From contig NC_058522.1 of NCBI RefSeq assembly GCF_904849725.1, forward strand, positions 454,152,844 through 454,216,843: 64,000 bases of DNA, written 5' to 3'. The position numbers and the translations under genes are program-made. This document shows positions 1 through 12,104 of the stretch, piece after piece. This DNA is from Hordeum vulgare subsp. vulgare. Its lineage: Eukaryota; Streptophyta; Magnoliopsida; Poales; Poaceae. The notes under the pieces were generated by a model. It did no database searches. It was not told the origin of the DNA and worked only from the letters and a program-made list of their open reading frames with translations. Within the stretch, counting starts at the first letter, position 1; each line of letters opens with the position of its first letter.

Positions 1-2
1 GT

Positions 3-1612
3 AATCCTGTCTTATCGATTATGTTGTTAGACAACAATGAACATGCGAATTATGAAGAAGTAATGGTGGGCCTGGATTCCAACAAATGGCTAGAGGCCAT
101 GAAGTCCGAGATAGGATCCATGTACGAGAACAAAGTGTGGACTTTGGAAGTACTACCTGAAGGCCGCAAGGCTATTTAGAACAAATGGATCTTTAAGAAG
201 AAGATAGACGCAAACGGTAATGTGACCGTTTATAAAGTTCGACTTGTGGCAAAGGGTTTTTCACAAGTTCAAGGAGTTGACTACAATGAGACATTCTCAC
301 CAGTAGCGATGCTTAAGTCCGCCCGAATCATGTTACCAATAGCTGTATTTTTCGATGATGAAATCTGGCAGATGGATGTCAAATCGGCGTTCCTTAATGG
401 TTTTCTTAAGGAAGAGTTGTATATGATGCAACCCAAAGGTTTTGTCGATCCTAAGAATGCTAACAAAGTATGCAAGCTCCAGCGATCCATTTATGGACTG
501 GTGCAACCATTTCGGAGTTGGAATAAGCGCTTTGATGAGGTGATCAAAGCATTTGGGTTTATACAAGTGGTTGGAGAATCTTGTATTTACAAGAAAGTGA
601 GTGGGAGCTCTGTGGTGTTTCTAATATTATATGTGGATGACATATTGCTGATTGGAAACAACGTGGAGCTTTTGGAGAGCATAAAGGATTACTTGAATAA
701 AAGTTTCTCTATGAAGGACCTAGGAGAAGCTGCTTACATTCCAGGCATTAAGATGCATAGGGATAGATCGAGATGCCTGATAGGACTTTCACAAAGCACT
801 TACCTTGATAAAGTTTTGAAGAAGTTCAAAATGGATCAGTTCAAGAAAGGGTTCTTGCTAGTATTACAAGGTATAAAATTGAGTAAGACTCAATGCCGAG
901 CAACTGCGGAAGATAGAGAACAAATGAGTTTCGTCCCCTACGCTTCAGCCGTAGGTTCTATCATGTATGCAATGCTGTGCACTAGACCAGAGGTCAGCTT
1001 GGCCATAAGTATGGCACGCAGGTTTTAGAGTAATCCAGGAGTGGATCACTGGACGGCGGTCAAGAATATTCTGAAGTACCTGAAAAGGACTAAGGAAATG
1101 TTTCTCGTTTATGGAGGTGACAAAGAGCTCGTCGTAAAAGGTTACATCGACTCAAGTTTTGACACCGATCCAGATGGCTCTAAGTCGCAAACCAGATACG
1201 TATTTATTCTTAATGGGGGTGCAGTAAGCTGGTGCAGTTCCAAGCAGAGCGTCGTACCAGATTCTACATGTGAAGCGGAGTACATGGTTGCCTCGGAGGC
1301 AGTGAAGGAGGGTGTCTAGATGAAGCAGTTCATCACAGATCTTGGAGTTGTGCCGAGCGCACTAAAACCAATAACTCTGTTATGTGACAACACTCGTGCC
1401 ATTGCCTTAGCAAAGAACCAAGGTTTCACAAGAAGACCAGACACATCAAACGACGCTTCAACCTCATCCGCGACAAGGTCGAAAGAGAGGACGTAAGTAT
1501 TTGCAAAGTACACATGGATCTGAATGTAGCAGACCCGCTGACTAAACCTCTTCCACGGGAAAAACATGATCAACACCAGAACTGTATGGGTGTTCGATTT
1601 ATTACAATGTAA
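3..1612 (+). pseudogene. Copia pol remnant: reverse transcriptase and RNase H
   Basis: This is the C-terminal half of a Copia polyprotein, which copies element RNA into DNA inside virus-like particles. The frame enters at base 3, within the linker before reverse transcriptase. The RT domain (about 180-1028) keeps the YVDD active site in the context LILYVDDILL, and the RNase H domain follows (about 1041-1612) with a YIDSSFDTD motif. It ends with the family-typical GVRFITM then TAA at 1610. Lesions seen: TAG at 177-179 in place of a residue before NKW, TAG at 1026, TAG at 1317 (a Trp in the related copy), and a frameshift near 1430. It is therefore dead. The minus-strand copy at 61349-63981 is the same family and allows each break to be read by comparison. 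Confidence 0.93.
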
Positions 1613-1621
1613 ATCGCATGG

Positions 1622-3183
1622 TGCTACTTCTCGATCTTGCGTTGGTTTTTCCCTTGAAGAGGAAAGGGTGATGCAGCAAAGTAGAGATAAGTATTTCCCT
1701 CAGTTTGAAAACCAAGGTATCAATCTAGTAGGAGTATCAAGATGAGGTACCAATGCACCTGCGCAAAAACAAACAAACTTGCACTCAACGCGGTGAAGGG
1801 GTTGTCAATCCCTTTACGATTACTTGCAAGGTGAGATCTGATAGTGATAATAGGTAAATATAAATAAATAAATAAAAGTGCAGCAAGGTATTTTTGGTAT
1901 TTTCGTATGTAAATCTGAATATATAATGTGTAAAATAGACCTAGGGGCCATAGTGTTCACTAGAGGATTCTCTCATGATAGCAAGTATTACGGTGGGTGA
2001 ACGAATTACTGTCAAGCAATTGATAGAATCGCCCAAAGTCATGACGATATCTAAGGCAATGATCATACATATAGGCATCACGTCCGAGACAAGTAGACCG
2101 ATACTTTCTGCATCTACTACTATTACTCCACACATCGACCGCTATCCAACATGCATCTAGTGTATTAAGTTCATAACAAACATACTAACGCCTTAAGCAA
2201 GATGACATGATGTAGAGGGATAAATTCATGCAATATGATAGAAACCCCATCTGTTTACCCTTGATGGCAACAACATGATGTGTGCCTCGCTACCCCTTCT
2301 GTCACTAGGTGAGTACACCACACGGTATGAACCCAAAACCAAGCACTTCTCCCATTGCAAGAATTATAGATCAAGTTGGCCAAACGAAACCCATAACTCG
2401 AAGAGAATAACAAGGATAAGAAATCATGCACATAAGAAATCAGAGGAGACTCAAATAATATTCATAGATAATCTGATCATAGATCCACAATTCACCGGAT
2501 CTCGACAAACACACCGCAAAAGAAAGTTACATCGGAAAGATCTCCATGAAGATCATGGAGAACTTTGTATTGAAGATCCAAGAGAGAGAAGAAGCCATCT
2601 AGCTACTAGCTTTGGACCCAAAGGTCTGTGGTGAACTACTCACGCATCATCGGAGAGGTAATGGTGTTGATGAAGAAGCCCTCCGTGTATGAATCCCCCT
2701 CCGGCAGGGCACCAGAACGGTCCCAAGACGAGACCTCGCGGAAACAGAAGCTTGCGGCGACGGAAAAGTATTTTCGTGGCTCTCCCTGTTGGTTTCGGGA
2801 TTTTAGGGAATTTATAGGCGAAAGAGGTAGGGCAAAGGAGGCAATGGGGGCCCACGAACCTGCTAGGCGCGCCCCCCTGGGGCGCGCCTCGGGGGCTCGT
2901 GACCTCCCATGAGACCCCCTGCCTTGGTTCTCAAGTCTTCTGGGTATCTTCCGTTATGGAAAAAATCATCCCACGGGTTTTATTCCGTTTGGACTCCGTT
3001 TAAAATTCTTATCTGGAAAAGGTCAAAAACACGGAAAAAACAGAAAATGGCACTGGGCATTGAGTTAATAGGTTAGTCCCAAAAATGATATAAAATAGCA
3101 TATAAATGCATATAAGACATCTCAAGTTGATAATATAATAGCATGGAACAATCAAAAATTATAGATACGTCGGAGACGTATCA
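1622..3183 (-). repeat. 3' LTR of the non-autonomous element
   Basis: This LTR aligns along its length with 6486-8048, with scattered single-base differences. It is the 3' LTR in element orientation because the purine-rich tract lies next to it. Confidence 0.92.
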
Positions 3184-3198
3184 AGCATCCCCAAGCTT
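3184..3198 (-). other. Polypurine tract of the non-autonomous element
   Basis: On the minus strand this reads AAGCTTGGGGATGCT and abuts the 3' LTR. All the Gypsy-type elements here share the AAGCTTGGGG core at this place. Confidence 0.7.
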
Positions 3199-6100
3199 AA
3201 CTCCTGCCCGTCCTCGAGTAGGGAAGTGATAAAGATCGAATTTTTGATGTGGAAGGCTACCTAACATATTTGTTCTTTATAACTTCTTTATTGTGGCATG
3301 AATGTTCAGATCCATAAGATTCGAAACAATAGTTTAATATTGACATGAAAACAATAATACTTCAAGCATACTAGCAAAGTAATCATGAACTTTTGAAATA
3401 ACAATGCCAAAGAAAGTTATCCCTACAAAATCATATAGTGTGGCTATGCTCCATCATCCCCACACAAAGAATTTAAATCATGCACAACCCCGGTATTGGC
3501 CAAGTAATTGTTTTTGCACTCTTACTTTCTCAACATTTTCAACTCTCACGCAATACATGAGTGTGAGCCATGGATATAGCACTATAGGTGGAATAGAGTG
3601 TGGTGGAGGTTGTGAGGTAAAAAGGAGGATATGGTCACATCGACTCGGCGTATCAACGGGATATGGAGATGCCCATGAATAGATATCAATGTGAATGAGT
3701 AGGGATTGCCATGCAACGGATGCACTAGAGCTATAAGTGTATGAAAGCTCAAAAAGAAAACTAGTGGGTGTGCACCCAACTTGCTTGCCCACGAAGACCT
3801 AGGGCAGTTTTGAGGAAGCCCATCATTGGAATATACAAGCCAAGTTATATAATGAAAATTCCCACTAGTATATGAAAGTGACAAAATAAGAGACTCTCTA
3901 TCATGAAGAACACAGTGCTACTTTGAAGCACAAGTGTGGAAAAAGATAGTAGCATTGTCCCTTCTCTCCTTTTCTCTCATCATTTTTTTGTTTGGGCTCT
4001 TTGGCCTCTTTTTTTCATTTCATTTTTTTCTCTTTTTTTGGTGGGCATCTTTGGCCTCTTTTTTTTATTTCCTCACATGGGAAAATGCTCTAATAATGAT
4101 GATCATCACACTTTTATTTACTTACAACTCGATACTTAGAACAATAATGACTCTATATGAAATGCCTCCGGCAGTGTACCAGGATGTGCAACGATCTAGC
4201 TTAGCGTATGACGTTGAAACATCTCGCTAGCTATCTTACGATTATGCAATGGCAATATGAAAGTGATGGCACATGTCATGAGACGGAACGGTGGAAGTTG
4301 CATGGCACTATATCTCGGAATGGCTATGAAAATGCCATAATAGGTAGGTATGGTGGGTGTTTTGAGGAAGGTATATGGTGGGTTTGTGCACCGGTGAAAG
4401 TTGAGCGGCACTAGAGAGGCTAGCAATGGTGGAAGGTGAGAGTGGATATATACCATGGACTCACATTAGTCATGAAGAACTCATATACTTATTGCAAAAG
4501 TTTTATTAGTAATCGAAACAAAGTGCTAAACGCATACTCCTAGGGGAAGGGTTGGTAGGTGTTAACCATCGCGCGATCCCGACCACCACACAAAGGATGA
4601 CAATCAATAAATCAGTTATGCTCCGACTTCCTAACATAGCGGTTCATCATACGTGCATGCTACGGGAATCACTAACCTCAACACAAGTATTTATAGATTC
4701 ACAACACCCTAATAACATGACTCTAATATTACCAAATCCATATCTCAAAACTAATTGTGAGGAATCAAACTTCTCTTACTAATCAATGCACTTGAATATG
4801 AAAGTTTTTATTATATCCTCTTTGGATGCCTATCATATTTAGGACTAATTTCATAACACATGCCAATTACCAAGTTACTTAGAGAGAACACTCTCAAAAT
4901 GATATAAGTGAAGATTGAGAGTTTTTATTTCTACAAAATATGACACCGCCGTTCTCTAAAAAGATTTAAGTGAAGCACTAGAGCAAAATTATCTAGCTCA
5001 AAAGATATAAGTGAAGGTCATGGGAGCAAAATTATCTAGCTCAAAAGATATAAGTGAAGCTCCTGGGAGCAAAAATGCCTAGCTCAAAATATATAAGTGA
5101 AGCTCATGGGAGAACAATTATCTAGCTCAAAAGATATAAGTGAAGCTCATGGGAGCTAAATTGCCTAGCTCAAAGGATATAAGTGAAGCTCATGGGAGCT
5201 AAATTGCCTAGCTCAAAGGATATAAGTGAAGCTCATTGAGTATTCTAACAAATTCACGATGAGTGCATGTACCTCTCGAAAAGGTGTGCAACAAGGATGA
5301 TTGTGATAAAACAAAAAAGCAAAGACTCATATAATACACGACGCTCCAAGCAAAACACATATCATGTGGTAAATAAAAATATAGCTCCAAGTAACGTTAC
5401 CGATGGATTGAACACGAAAGAGGGGATGCCTTCCCGGGAAATCCCCAAGCTTAGGCTTTTTGGTATCCTTGAATTTGTCTTGGGATGACTTTGGCATCCC
5501 CAAGCTTAGGATCTTTCCATTCTTTATTCCATTGTCCATAAGAACATCACCCAAAACTTGAAAACTTCACAACACAAAACTTAAACAAAAACTCGTGATA
5601 TCATTAGCATAAGAAAACAAACCACCAACTTTTTAGGTACTGTAGTAAACTTAATTTCCATTTAGATTGATGTTATATTACTATATTCTCAATTCTCCAT
5701 GGCTCGTACCCCCTATACTAACCATAGTTTCATCAAAATAAGCAATCAACACAACAAAAACAGAATCTGTGAAAAATAGAACAGTCTGTATATTTCGTAT
5801 ACCTATGCTATCCCAAAAATTCTGAAAAATTATGAAAATTAGGGCAATTTTCATATCAATCAGTAGCAAAAAGAATCTACTCAAAAGCTATTTCTGGGTA
5901 GGAATTAAAAATAATTTGGTGAGCACAAAGTTTCTGTCTTTTTTCAGCATGATTAAACAACTATCACCAAAACTAATCATAAAGGTTCTACTTCGCACAA
6001 ACACTAATTAAAACATAAAAAACACAACCATAACAGAATCATGATGGTGTGGACTCAACAAAACAGAAATTAAAAAGCAAAAAATAAATTTATTCATTGG

Positions 6101-6461
6101 GTTGCCTCCCAACAAGCGCTATCGTTTAACGGCCTTAGCTAGACGTAAGGCAATAGAATCAAGTATTGTCATCTTTCCTTGGGGACCAAGGGAGGACCTT
6201 TTTATCAAGAGCATCTATCTTCCTATTTTGTGAAAGCACGTGACCATTTATAGTGGTGAAAAGATTAAGCACACAAGCAAACAGAAAGCAAGCAAAAGAA
6301 AGGGCGAACGAAAAAGGCAAATAAAGAAAGGCAAATATTTTTGTAATTTTTGTTTTAGAAGTGGGGGAGAGGAAAACGAGAGGCAAATAGAAAATAATGT
6401 AAATGCAAGAGATGAGTTTGCGATAGGTACTTGGTATATATGCTTCACTTGAATACTCCGA
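3199..6461 (-). other. Non-coding interior of the non-autonomous element
   Basis: These 3.3 kb have no recognisable gag, protease, RT or integrase, and no long reading frame. Contents seen: a T-rich tract (about 3955-4070), a 43-bp tandem array (4962-5236), and blocks shared with the interior at 58218-59533, for example the same 23-base run at 3698-3720 and 58779-58801. It most likely carries packaging and replication signals in place of genes. Confidence 0.7.
4962..5236. repeat. 43-bp tandem repeat array
   Basis: The motif GATATAAGTGAAGCTCATGG recurs with exact 43-base spacing: the GTGAAG step falls at 5011, 5054, 5097, 5140, 5183 and 5226. A diverged unit lies upstream at 4970. Units end in CTAGCTCAAA(A/G). 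The last two full units are identical, which suggests recent expansion at that side. Confidence 0.9.
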
Positions 6462-6474
6462 GGCAACGGCGCCA
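6462..6474 (-). other. Primer binding site, tRNA-Asp type
   Basis: On the minus strand this reads TGGCGCCGTTGCC, complementary to the 3' end of plant tRNA-Asp (which ends GGCAACGGCGCCA). It lies 11 bases inside the LTR. Sequence beyond 13 bases no longer matches. Confidence 0.8.
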
Positions 6475-6485
6475 GAAATTCTTCC

Positions 6486-8048
6486 TGCTACTTCTTGAGC
6501 TTGCGTTGGTTTTTCCCTTGAAGAGGAAAGGGTGATGCATCAAAGTAGAGATAAGTATTTCCCTCGGTTTGAGAACCAAGGTATCAATCCAGTAGGAGTA
6601 TCAAGATGAGGCACCAATGCACTTGCGCAAAAACAAACAAACTTGCACCCAACGCGATAAAGGGGTTGTCAATCCCTTTACGATTACTTGCAAGGTGAGA
6701 TCTGATAGTGATAATAGGTAAATATAAATAAAAAAATAAAAGTGGGTTCTCTCGTATTTTTGGTATTTTCGTATGTAAATCTGAATATATAATTTGTAAA
6801 ATAGACCCAGGGGCCATAGTGTTCACTAGAGGGTTATCTCGTGATAGCAAGTATTACGGTGGGTGAACGAATTACTGTCGAGCAATTGATAGAATCGCGC
6901 AAAGTCATGACGATATCTAAGGCAATGATCATAAATATAGGCATCACGTCCGAGACAAGTAGATTGATACTTTCTGGATCTACTACTATTACTCCACACA
7001 TCGATCACTATCCAGCATGCATCTAGTGTATTAAGTTCATAACAAACAGAGTAACGCCTTAAGCAAGATGACATGATGTAGAGGGATAAATTCATGCAAT
7101 ATGATATAAACCCCATCTTTTTACCCTTGATGGCAACAACACGATGCGTGCCTCGCTACCCCTTCTATCACTAGGTGAGGACACCACACGGTATGAACCC
7201 AAAACCAAGCACTTCTCCCATTGCAAGAATTATAGATCAAGTTGGCCAAACGAAACCCATAACTCGAAGAGAATTACAAGGATACGAAATCATGCATATA
7301 AGAAATCAGAGGAGACTCAAATAATATTCATAGATAATCTGATCATAAATCCACAATTCATCGGATCTCGACAAGCACACCGCAAAAAAAGTTACATCGG
7401 ATAGATCTCCATGAAGATCATGAAGAACTTTGTATTGAAGATCCAAGAGAGAGAAGAAGCCATCTAGCTACTAGCTATGGACCCGAAGGTCTGTGGTGAA
7501 CTACTCACGCATCATCGGAGAGGCAATGGTGTTCATGAAGAAGCCCTCCGTGTCCGAATCCCCCTCCGGCAGGGCACTAGAACGGTCCCCAGATGGGATC
7601 TCGCGGATACAGAAGCTTGCGGCGACGGAAAAGTATTTTCGTGGCTCTCCCTGTTGGTTTCGGGATTTTAGGAATTTATAGACGAAAGAGGTAGGGCAAA
7701 GGAGGCAAGGGGGGCCCAAGAGCCTGCTAGGCGCACCCCCCTGGGGCGTGCCTAGGGGGCTCGTGACCTCGCACGAGACCCCGTGCCTTGGTTCTCAAGT
7801 CTTCTAGGTATCTTTTGTTATGGAAAAAAGTCATCTCTTAGGTTTTATTCCGTTTGGACTTCGTTTAAAATTCTTATCTGAAAAAGGTCAAAAACACGAA
7901 AAAAACAAAAACTGGCACTGGGCACTGAGTTAATAGATAAGTCCCAAAAATGATATAAAATAGCATATAAATGCATATAAGACATCCCAAGTTGATAATA
8001 TAATAGCATGGAACAATAAAAAATTATAGATACGTTGGAGACGTATCA
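6486..8048 (-). repeat. 5' LTR of the non-autonomous element
   Basis: On the minus strand it starts TGATACGTCTCCAACGTATC and ends GTAGCA, followed at once by a short spacer and the primer binding site. The target duplication CATGG follows at 8049-8053. Confidence 0.92.
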
Positions 8049-8083
8049 CATGGCTATGTGAGGGCTATATTACTGACTCTAGT

Positions 8084-8096
8084 GCAAGTGGGGGAC
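8084..8096 (+). other. Polypurine tract of the left Copia element
   Basis: The sequence GCAAGTGGGGGAC directly abuts the LTR start TGTTGG. It is the usual primer site for plus-strand DNA synthesis. The same site appears inverted next to the right-hand Copia LTR at 61317-61330. Confidence 0.85.
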
Positions 8097-9918
8097 TGTT
8101 GGAAATATGCCCTAGAGGCAATGATAAATAGTTATTATTATATTTCCTGTTTAAAGATAATCGTTTATTATCCATGCTATAATTGTATTGAATGGAAATA
8201 TAGATACATGTGTGGATACATAGACAAAACAATGTCCCTAGCAAGCCTCTAGTTGGCTAGCCAGTTGATCAAGGATAGTCAAGGTTTTCTAACTATGTGC
8301 AAAGTGTTGTTGCTTGATAACTGGATCACATCATTAGGAGAATCATGTGATGGACTAGACCCAAACTATGAACGTAGCATATTGATCGTGTCATTTTATT
8401 GATATTGTTTTCTGCGTGTCAAGTAGTTATTCCTATGACCATGAGATCATATAACTCACTGGCACCGGAGGAATACCTTGTGTGCATCAAACGTCACAAC
8501 GTAACTGGGTGACTATAAAGGTGTTCTACAGGTATCTGTGGAGGTGTCCGTTGATTTAGTATGGATCAAGACTGGGATTTGTCACTCCGTGTGACGGAGA
8601 GGTATCTCAGGGCCCACTCGGTAATACAACATCACACACAAGCCTTGCAAGCGATGTGACTAGGTGTAAGTCACGGGATCTTGTATTACAGAACGAGTAA
8701 AGAGACTTGTCGGTAACGAGATTAAAATAGGTATGCGGATACCGACGATCGAATCTCGGGCAAGTAACATACCGAAGGACAAAGGGAATGACGTATGGGA
8801 TTATATGAATCCTTGACACTGAGGTTCAACCAATAAGATCTTCGGAGAAGATGTAGGATCCAATATGGGCATCCAAGTCCCGCTATTGGATATTGACCGG
8901 GGAGTGCCTCGGGGCATGTCTACATAGTTCTCGAACCCGCAGGGTCTTCACACTTAAGTTTCGATGATGTTTTAGTATAGTTGAGTTATATCTGTGGTTG
9001 CCGAATGTTGTTCGGATTCCCGGAAGAGAACATAGACGTCACGAGGGTTTCCGGAATGGTCCGGAAACGAAGATTCATATATAGGATGGTTTCATTTGGT
9101 CACCGGAAAGTTTCGGGCAATTCCGACAGTGTACCGAGAGTGACGAATGGGTTCCGGGAGTTCACCGGGAGGGGCCCACCCACCCGGTAGTGAGCCCAAG
9201 GCATTAGGATGGCGCCACAAGTCCCTAGTGGGCTGGTGGAGTCAGCCCAAGGGGCCCATGGCTCCACATAAATAAATACCAAAAGAAAATAAAAGGAAAA
9301 AGGAAAAGGGGAGGTGGGAAGGAAGGGGAGGACTCCTCCTTCCCCAAACCGAATTGGAGGAGGAGTCCTCCTCCTACTAGCGCCGGAGCACCCCTTGAGG
9401 GATTGGCCCTCAAGGCAAGCCCCTCCCCCTCCCTCCTATATATAGTGGTGTTTTAGGGCTGATTTGAGACAACTTTTATCACGTGCATCTCAACCCTAGA
9501 CCACATAGTTCTACCTCTAGATCGGATTTCTGCAGAGCTCAGGTGGAGCCCTGCAGGAATAGATCATCACCACCACCGGAGCACCATCATGCTGCCGGAG
9601 AACTCATCTACTTCTCCGTTTTGCTTGCTAGATCAAGAAGGCCGAGATCATCGTCGAGCTGTACGTGTGCTGAACGTGGAAGTGCCGTCCGTTCGGCACT
9701 AGATCGGAACGGATCGTGGGACGGATCGAGGGATGGTTCGTGGGACGGTTTGAGGGACGTGAAGACATTCCACTACATAAACCGCGTTTCTTAATGCTTC
9801 CTGCTGTGCGATCTACAAGGGTACGTAGATCCAAATCTCCTCTCGTAGATGGACATCACCATGATATGTCTTCGTGTGCGTAGGAATTTTTTTGTTTCCG
9901 ATGCAACGTTCCTCAACA
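8097..9918 (+). repeat. 3' LTR of the left Copia element
   Basis: This LTR is 1822 bp and runs from TGTTGGAAAT to CTCAACA. It is preceded by the polypurine tract and followed by CACTA transposase sequence. Its U3 region has a clear TATA box (9437-9444). The partner LTR of this element lies left of the window. The LTR at 59539-61316 is a related copy in the other orientation. ORFs inside it are fortuitous. Confidence 0.92.
9437..9444 (+). promoter_or_regulatory. Predicted LTR TATA box
   Basis: TATATATA lies in a C-rich context about 480 bp before the LTR end, where a BARE-type LTR promoter is expected. The right Copia LTR has the same element at 59976-59983 in the opposite orientation. Promoter use is inferred. 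Confidence 0.55.
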
Positions 9919-10929
9919 GTTCATGGGAGTCTTAAAGAAATATGTTCATAACCATGCTAGGCCAGAAGGAAGCATCTCCAAGGGCTATGGAACAGAGGAG
10001 GTCATTGGGTTATGTGTAGACTTTCTTCCTCACCTTAAGTCGATTGGTGTTCCTGAATCGCGGCATGAGGGGAGACTGAGTGGAAAAGGCACACTAGGAA
10101 AGAAAGAAGTGATATGTAGGGATGGACATTCTTTCACTCAGGCACACTACACAGTTCTAAAAAGTTCAACCTTCGTGGCTTCGTATATCGAGGAGCAGAA
10201 GAAGTTTGTATGCTCCGAGTTCCCGGGGAAGGCTATGTCCTGGATTGAAGAAAAACACATGGATACTTTCGGCAGTTGGTTGCGAGCACGTCTCATGAAT
10301 GACAACACTGTTGGAGATCAACTCTACTTGTTGCCCGCGTCACCTTCTTCGACTGTATTACATTTACAAGGGTATGTGATAAACGGGAATACATTTTACA
10401 CAACCGCCCAAGATAAAAAGAGCACCAACCAAAACAGTGGTGTCCGCTATGATTTGACACACGAGAATGGGAAAAAGGACACATACTATGGTTACATAGA
10501 CGAGATATGGGAACTTGACTACAGACCTACTTTTAAGGTCCCTTTGTTTCGGTGTAGTTGGGTGAACATGAATGGAGAAGGGGTAAAGGTAGACCAGTTG
10601 TACGGAATGACAACAGTTGATCTCAAGAATCTTGGTTACACAGACAAGCCATTCGTCCTAGCCAATTATGTGGCTCAGGTTTTCTACGTGAAAGACATGT
10701 CCTCTAGACCGAAAAAAGAAAAAAAAAGCAAATGAATACATCGGACGATGAGCCAAAGCGTTACATAGTTCTTTCAGGGAAAAGAAACATCATGGGGATT
10801 GAGGACAAGACAAACATGTCAGCAGATTATAATAAGATTGATGAAATCCCGCCCTTCATAGTGAGAATTGACCCAAGCATCGTGTTAAATAATGAAGATG
10901 CTCCATGGTTACGGCAAAAGCGATCATAG
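9919..10929 (+). pseudogene. CACTA TNPD transposase, C-terminal part (DUF4218-DUF4216)
   Basis: TNPD is the DNA-cleaving transposase of CACTA elements. The frame opens in the DUF4218 region (MGVLKKYV, then ARPEGSI, then GYGTEEVI) and runs through the DUF4216 region (FKVPLFRCSWV at about codon 205 of this piece) and the tail (YVAQVFYVKDM). The N-terminal two thirds, with the TNP2 domain, are cut off by the Copia insertion at 9918. A stop follows KKEKKSK at 10733-10735. The downstream frame 10732-10929 continues the protein (NTSDDEPKRYIVLSGKRNI), matching the minus-strand copy at 41224-41553, so a small insertion near 10730 has shifted the frame. Confidence 0.9.
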
Positions 10930-11040
10930 GCAAGGGATCGAAATATAAATCTATGTAATGTATTAAACTTTATGTGATGTGTACTATTGTATTAAACTTT
11001 ATGTGATGTTTACTAATGATACTTCGAAAGATATTGTCCG

Positions 11041-11715
11041 CTTTTCAATTTCACGGTCAATTAGCTCAAAAAATAAGTAAATGCACGAAAAATACCAAAT
11101 GAAGTTGGAAATTGTTGAAAATTTGTGATGTGCCTTTGAATGGTGCATTTTGAACACACAAAAAGTATGGAGTTCAAATAAGTTCAAAAAAATGAAATCC
11201 CTTTGCAAGAGATGAGTTCTCGTTCGAAACCCTAATACTTCGAAAGAGATTGTCCGTTTTGTACACGAAGTGCATCCAGTTTTTGCCGTAACCCTCTCAA
11301 CTTTTTAGCACATGCTTTGTGGGTGAAATGATGATACCATGCCAACTTTCAACATTTTCAGAGTTCATTTGTAGTGCTTTCAATTTCACGGTCAATTAGC
11401 TCAAAAAATAAGTAAATGAACGAAAAATACCAAATGAAGTCAAAAATTGTTGAAAATTTGTGATGTGCCTTTGAATGGTGCATTTTGAGCACATAAAAAG
11501 TATGGAGTTCAAATAAGTTCAAAAAAATGAAATCCCTTTGCAAGAGATGAGTTCTCGTTCAAAATCCTAATACTTCGAAAGAGATTGTCCGTTTTGTACA
11601 CGAAGTGCATCCAGTTTTTGTTGTAACCCTCTCAACTTTTTAGCCCATGCTATCTGGGTGAAATGATGATACCATGCCAACTTTCAACATTTCCAGAGTT
11701 CATTTGTAGTGCTTT
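11041..11715. repeat. 335-bp tandem duplication
   Basis: CAATTTCACGGTCAATTAGC occurs at 11046 and again at 11381. Nearly all following sequence matches between the two units up to GTTCATTTGTAGTGC. The copies differ by scattered substitutions, so the duplication is not recent. A stub of a third unit (GCTTTTCAATT) follows at about 11711. Confidence 0.88.
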
Positions 11716-12023
11716 TCAATTAAGACATTAACTAAAAAGAATGAATTAAAAATAATCAACTAAAATTATCAAAGTGTTTATTTGTTAAAAAGAATCAAGT
11801 AAAACATTAACTAAATAGAAATAAAAAAATATCAACTCGAAAGAGTTTTCATGAAGTTTTTTTGTTAAAATCTTTAATAGAAAACTATGAAAGTAAAGTT
11901 ATTCACAAATTTCAAAGAATTCAAATGTAAACTATTCAAATTTGAAAACTAAATATTTAGCTGTAAGTAGGAAAAAACAAAAAAAAAGAAAACAAAAATA
12001 AAGAAAAAAAATTAAAATATATG

Positions 12024-12104
12024 TGAATTTATAGATAAAATTCAACCTAAATTCAAAGTGCAGTTTACACTTTGAATTTAGGTTGAATTTTGTCTTTAAA
12101 TTCA
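12024..12104. repeat. Inverted repeat (hairpin) in CACTA spacer
   Basis: The left arm (12024-12060) ends AACCTAAATTCAAAGTG. The right arm (12068-12104) starts CACTTTGAATTTAGGTT. The loop is seven bases and a few mismatches lie in the outer half. Confidence 0.85.

Larger units (their letters stand above)
1622..8048 (-). mobile_element. Non-autonomous Gypsy-type LTR retrotransposon (Fatima/Sabrina-like LTR)
   Basis: The element has two LTRs of 1562 and 1563 bp (1622-3183 and 6486-8048) and a perfect 5-bp target duplication CATGG (1617-1621 and 8049-8053). Read on the minus strand the LTRs start TGATACGTCTCC and end GTAGCA. A tRNA-Asp-type primer site (6462-6474) lies beside the right-hand LTR and a polypurine tract beside the left one, which fixes the minus orientation. 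The 3.3-kb interior has no gag or pol, so the element would depend on proteins from a relative. It is inserted just after the pol stop codon of the left Copia element. The family name is recalled from the LTR start and is not settled. Confidence 0.92.
1..9918 (+). mobile_element. Copia LTR retrotransposon, BARE1/WIS/Angela type, 3' part
   Basis: Only the end of this element is in the window: the second half of pol (3-1612), a polypurine tract and one LTR (8097-9918). A younger LTR element (1622-8048) splits it between the pol stop codon and the polypurine tract. The LTR begins TGTTGGAAATATGCCC and ends CAACA, which is the well known start of the Triticeae BARE1/WIS/Angela group, and its 1.8 kb length fits that group. 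It sits in the TNPD gene of a CACTA element: base 9919 continues that reading frame. The five bases after the LTR are GTTCA, the expected target duplication, but the left copy lies outside the window. The superfamily is certain; the exact family name is from memory of the LTR start. Confidence 0.9.

Noticed and set aside
3934..4230. Hydrophobic frame that looks like a membrane protein
   Set aside because: It comes from a T-rich tract in a non-coding LTR-element interior, so Phe and Leu dominate. A similar tract in the relative at 59035 does not keep the frame.
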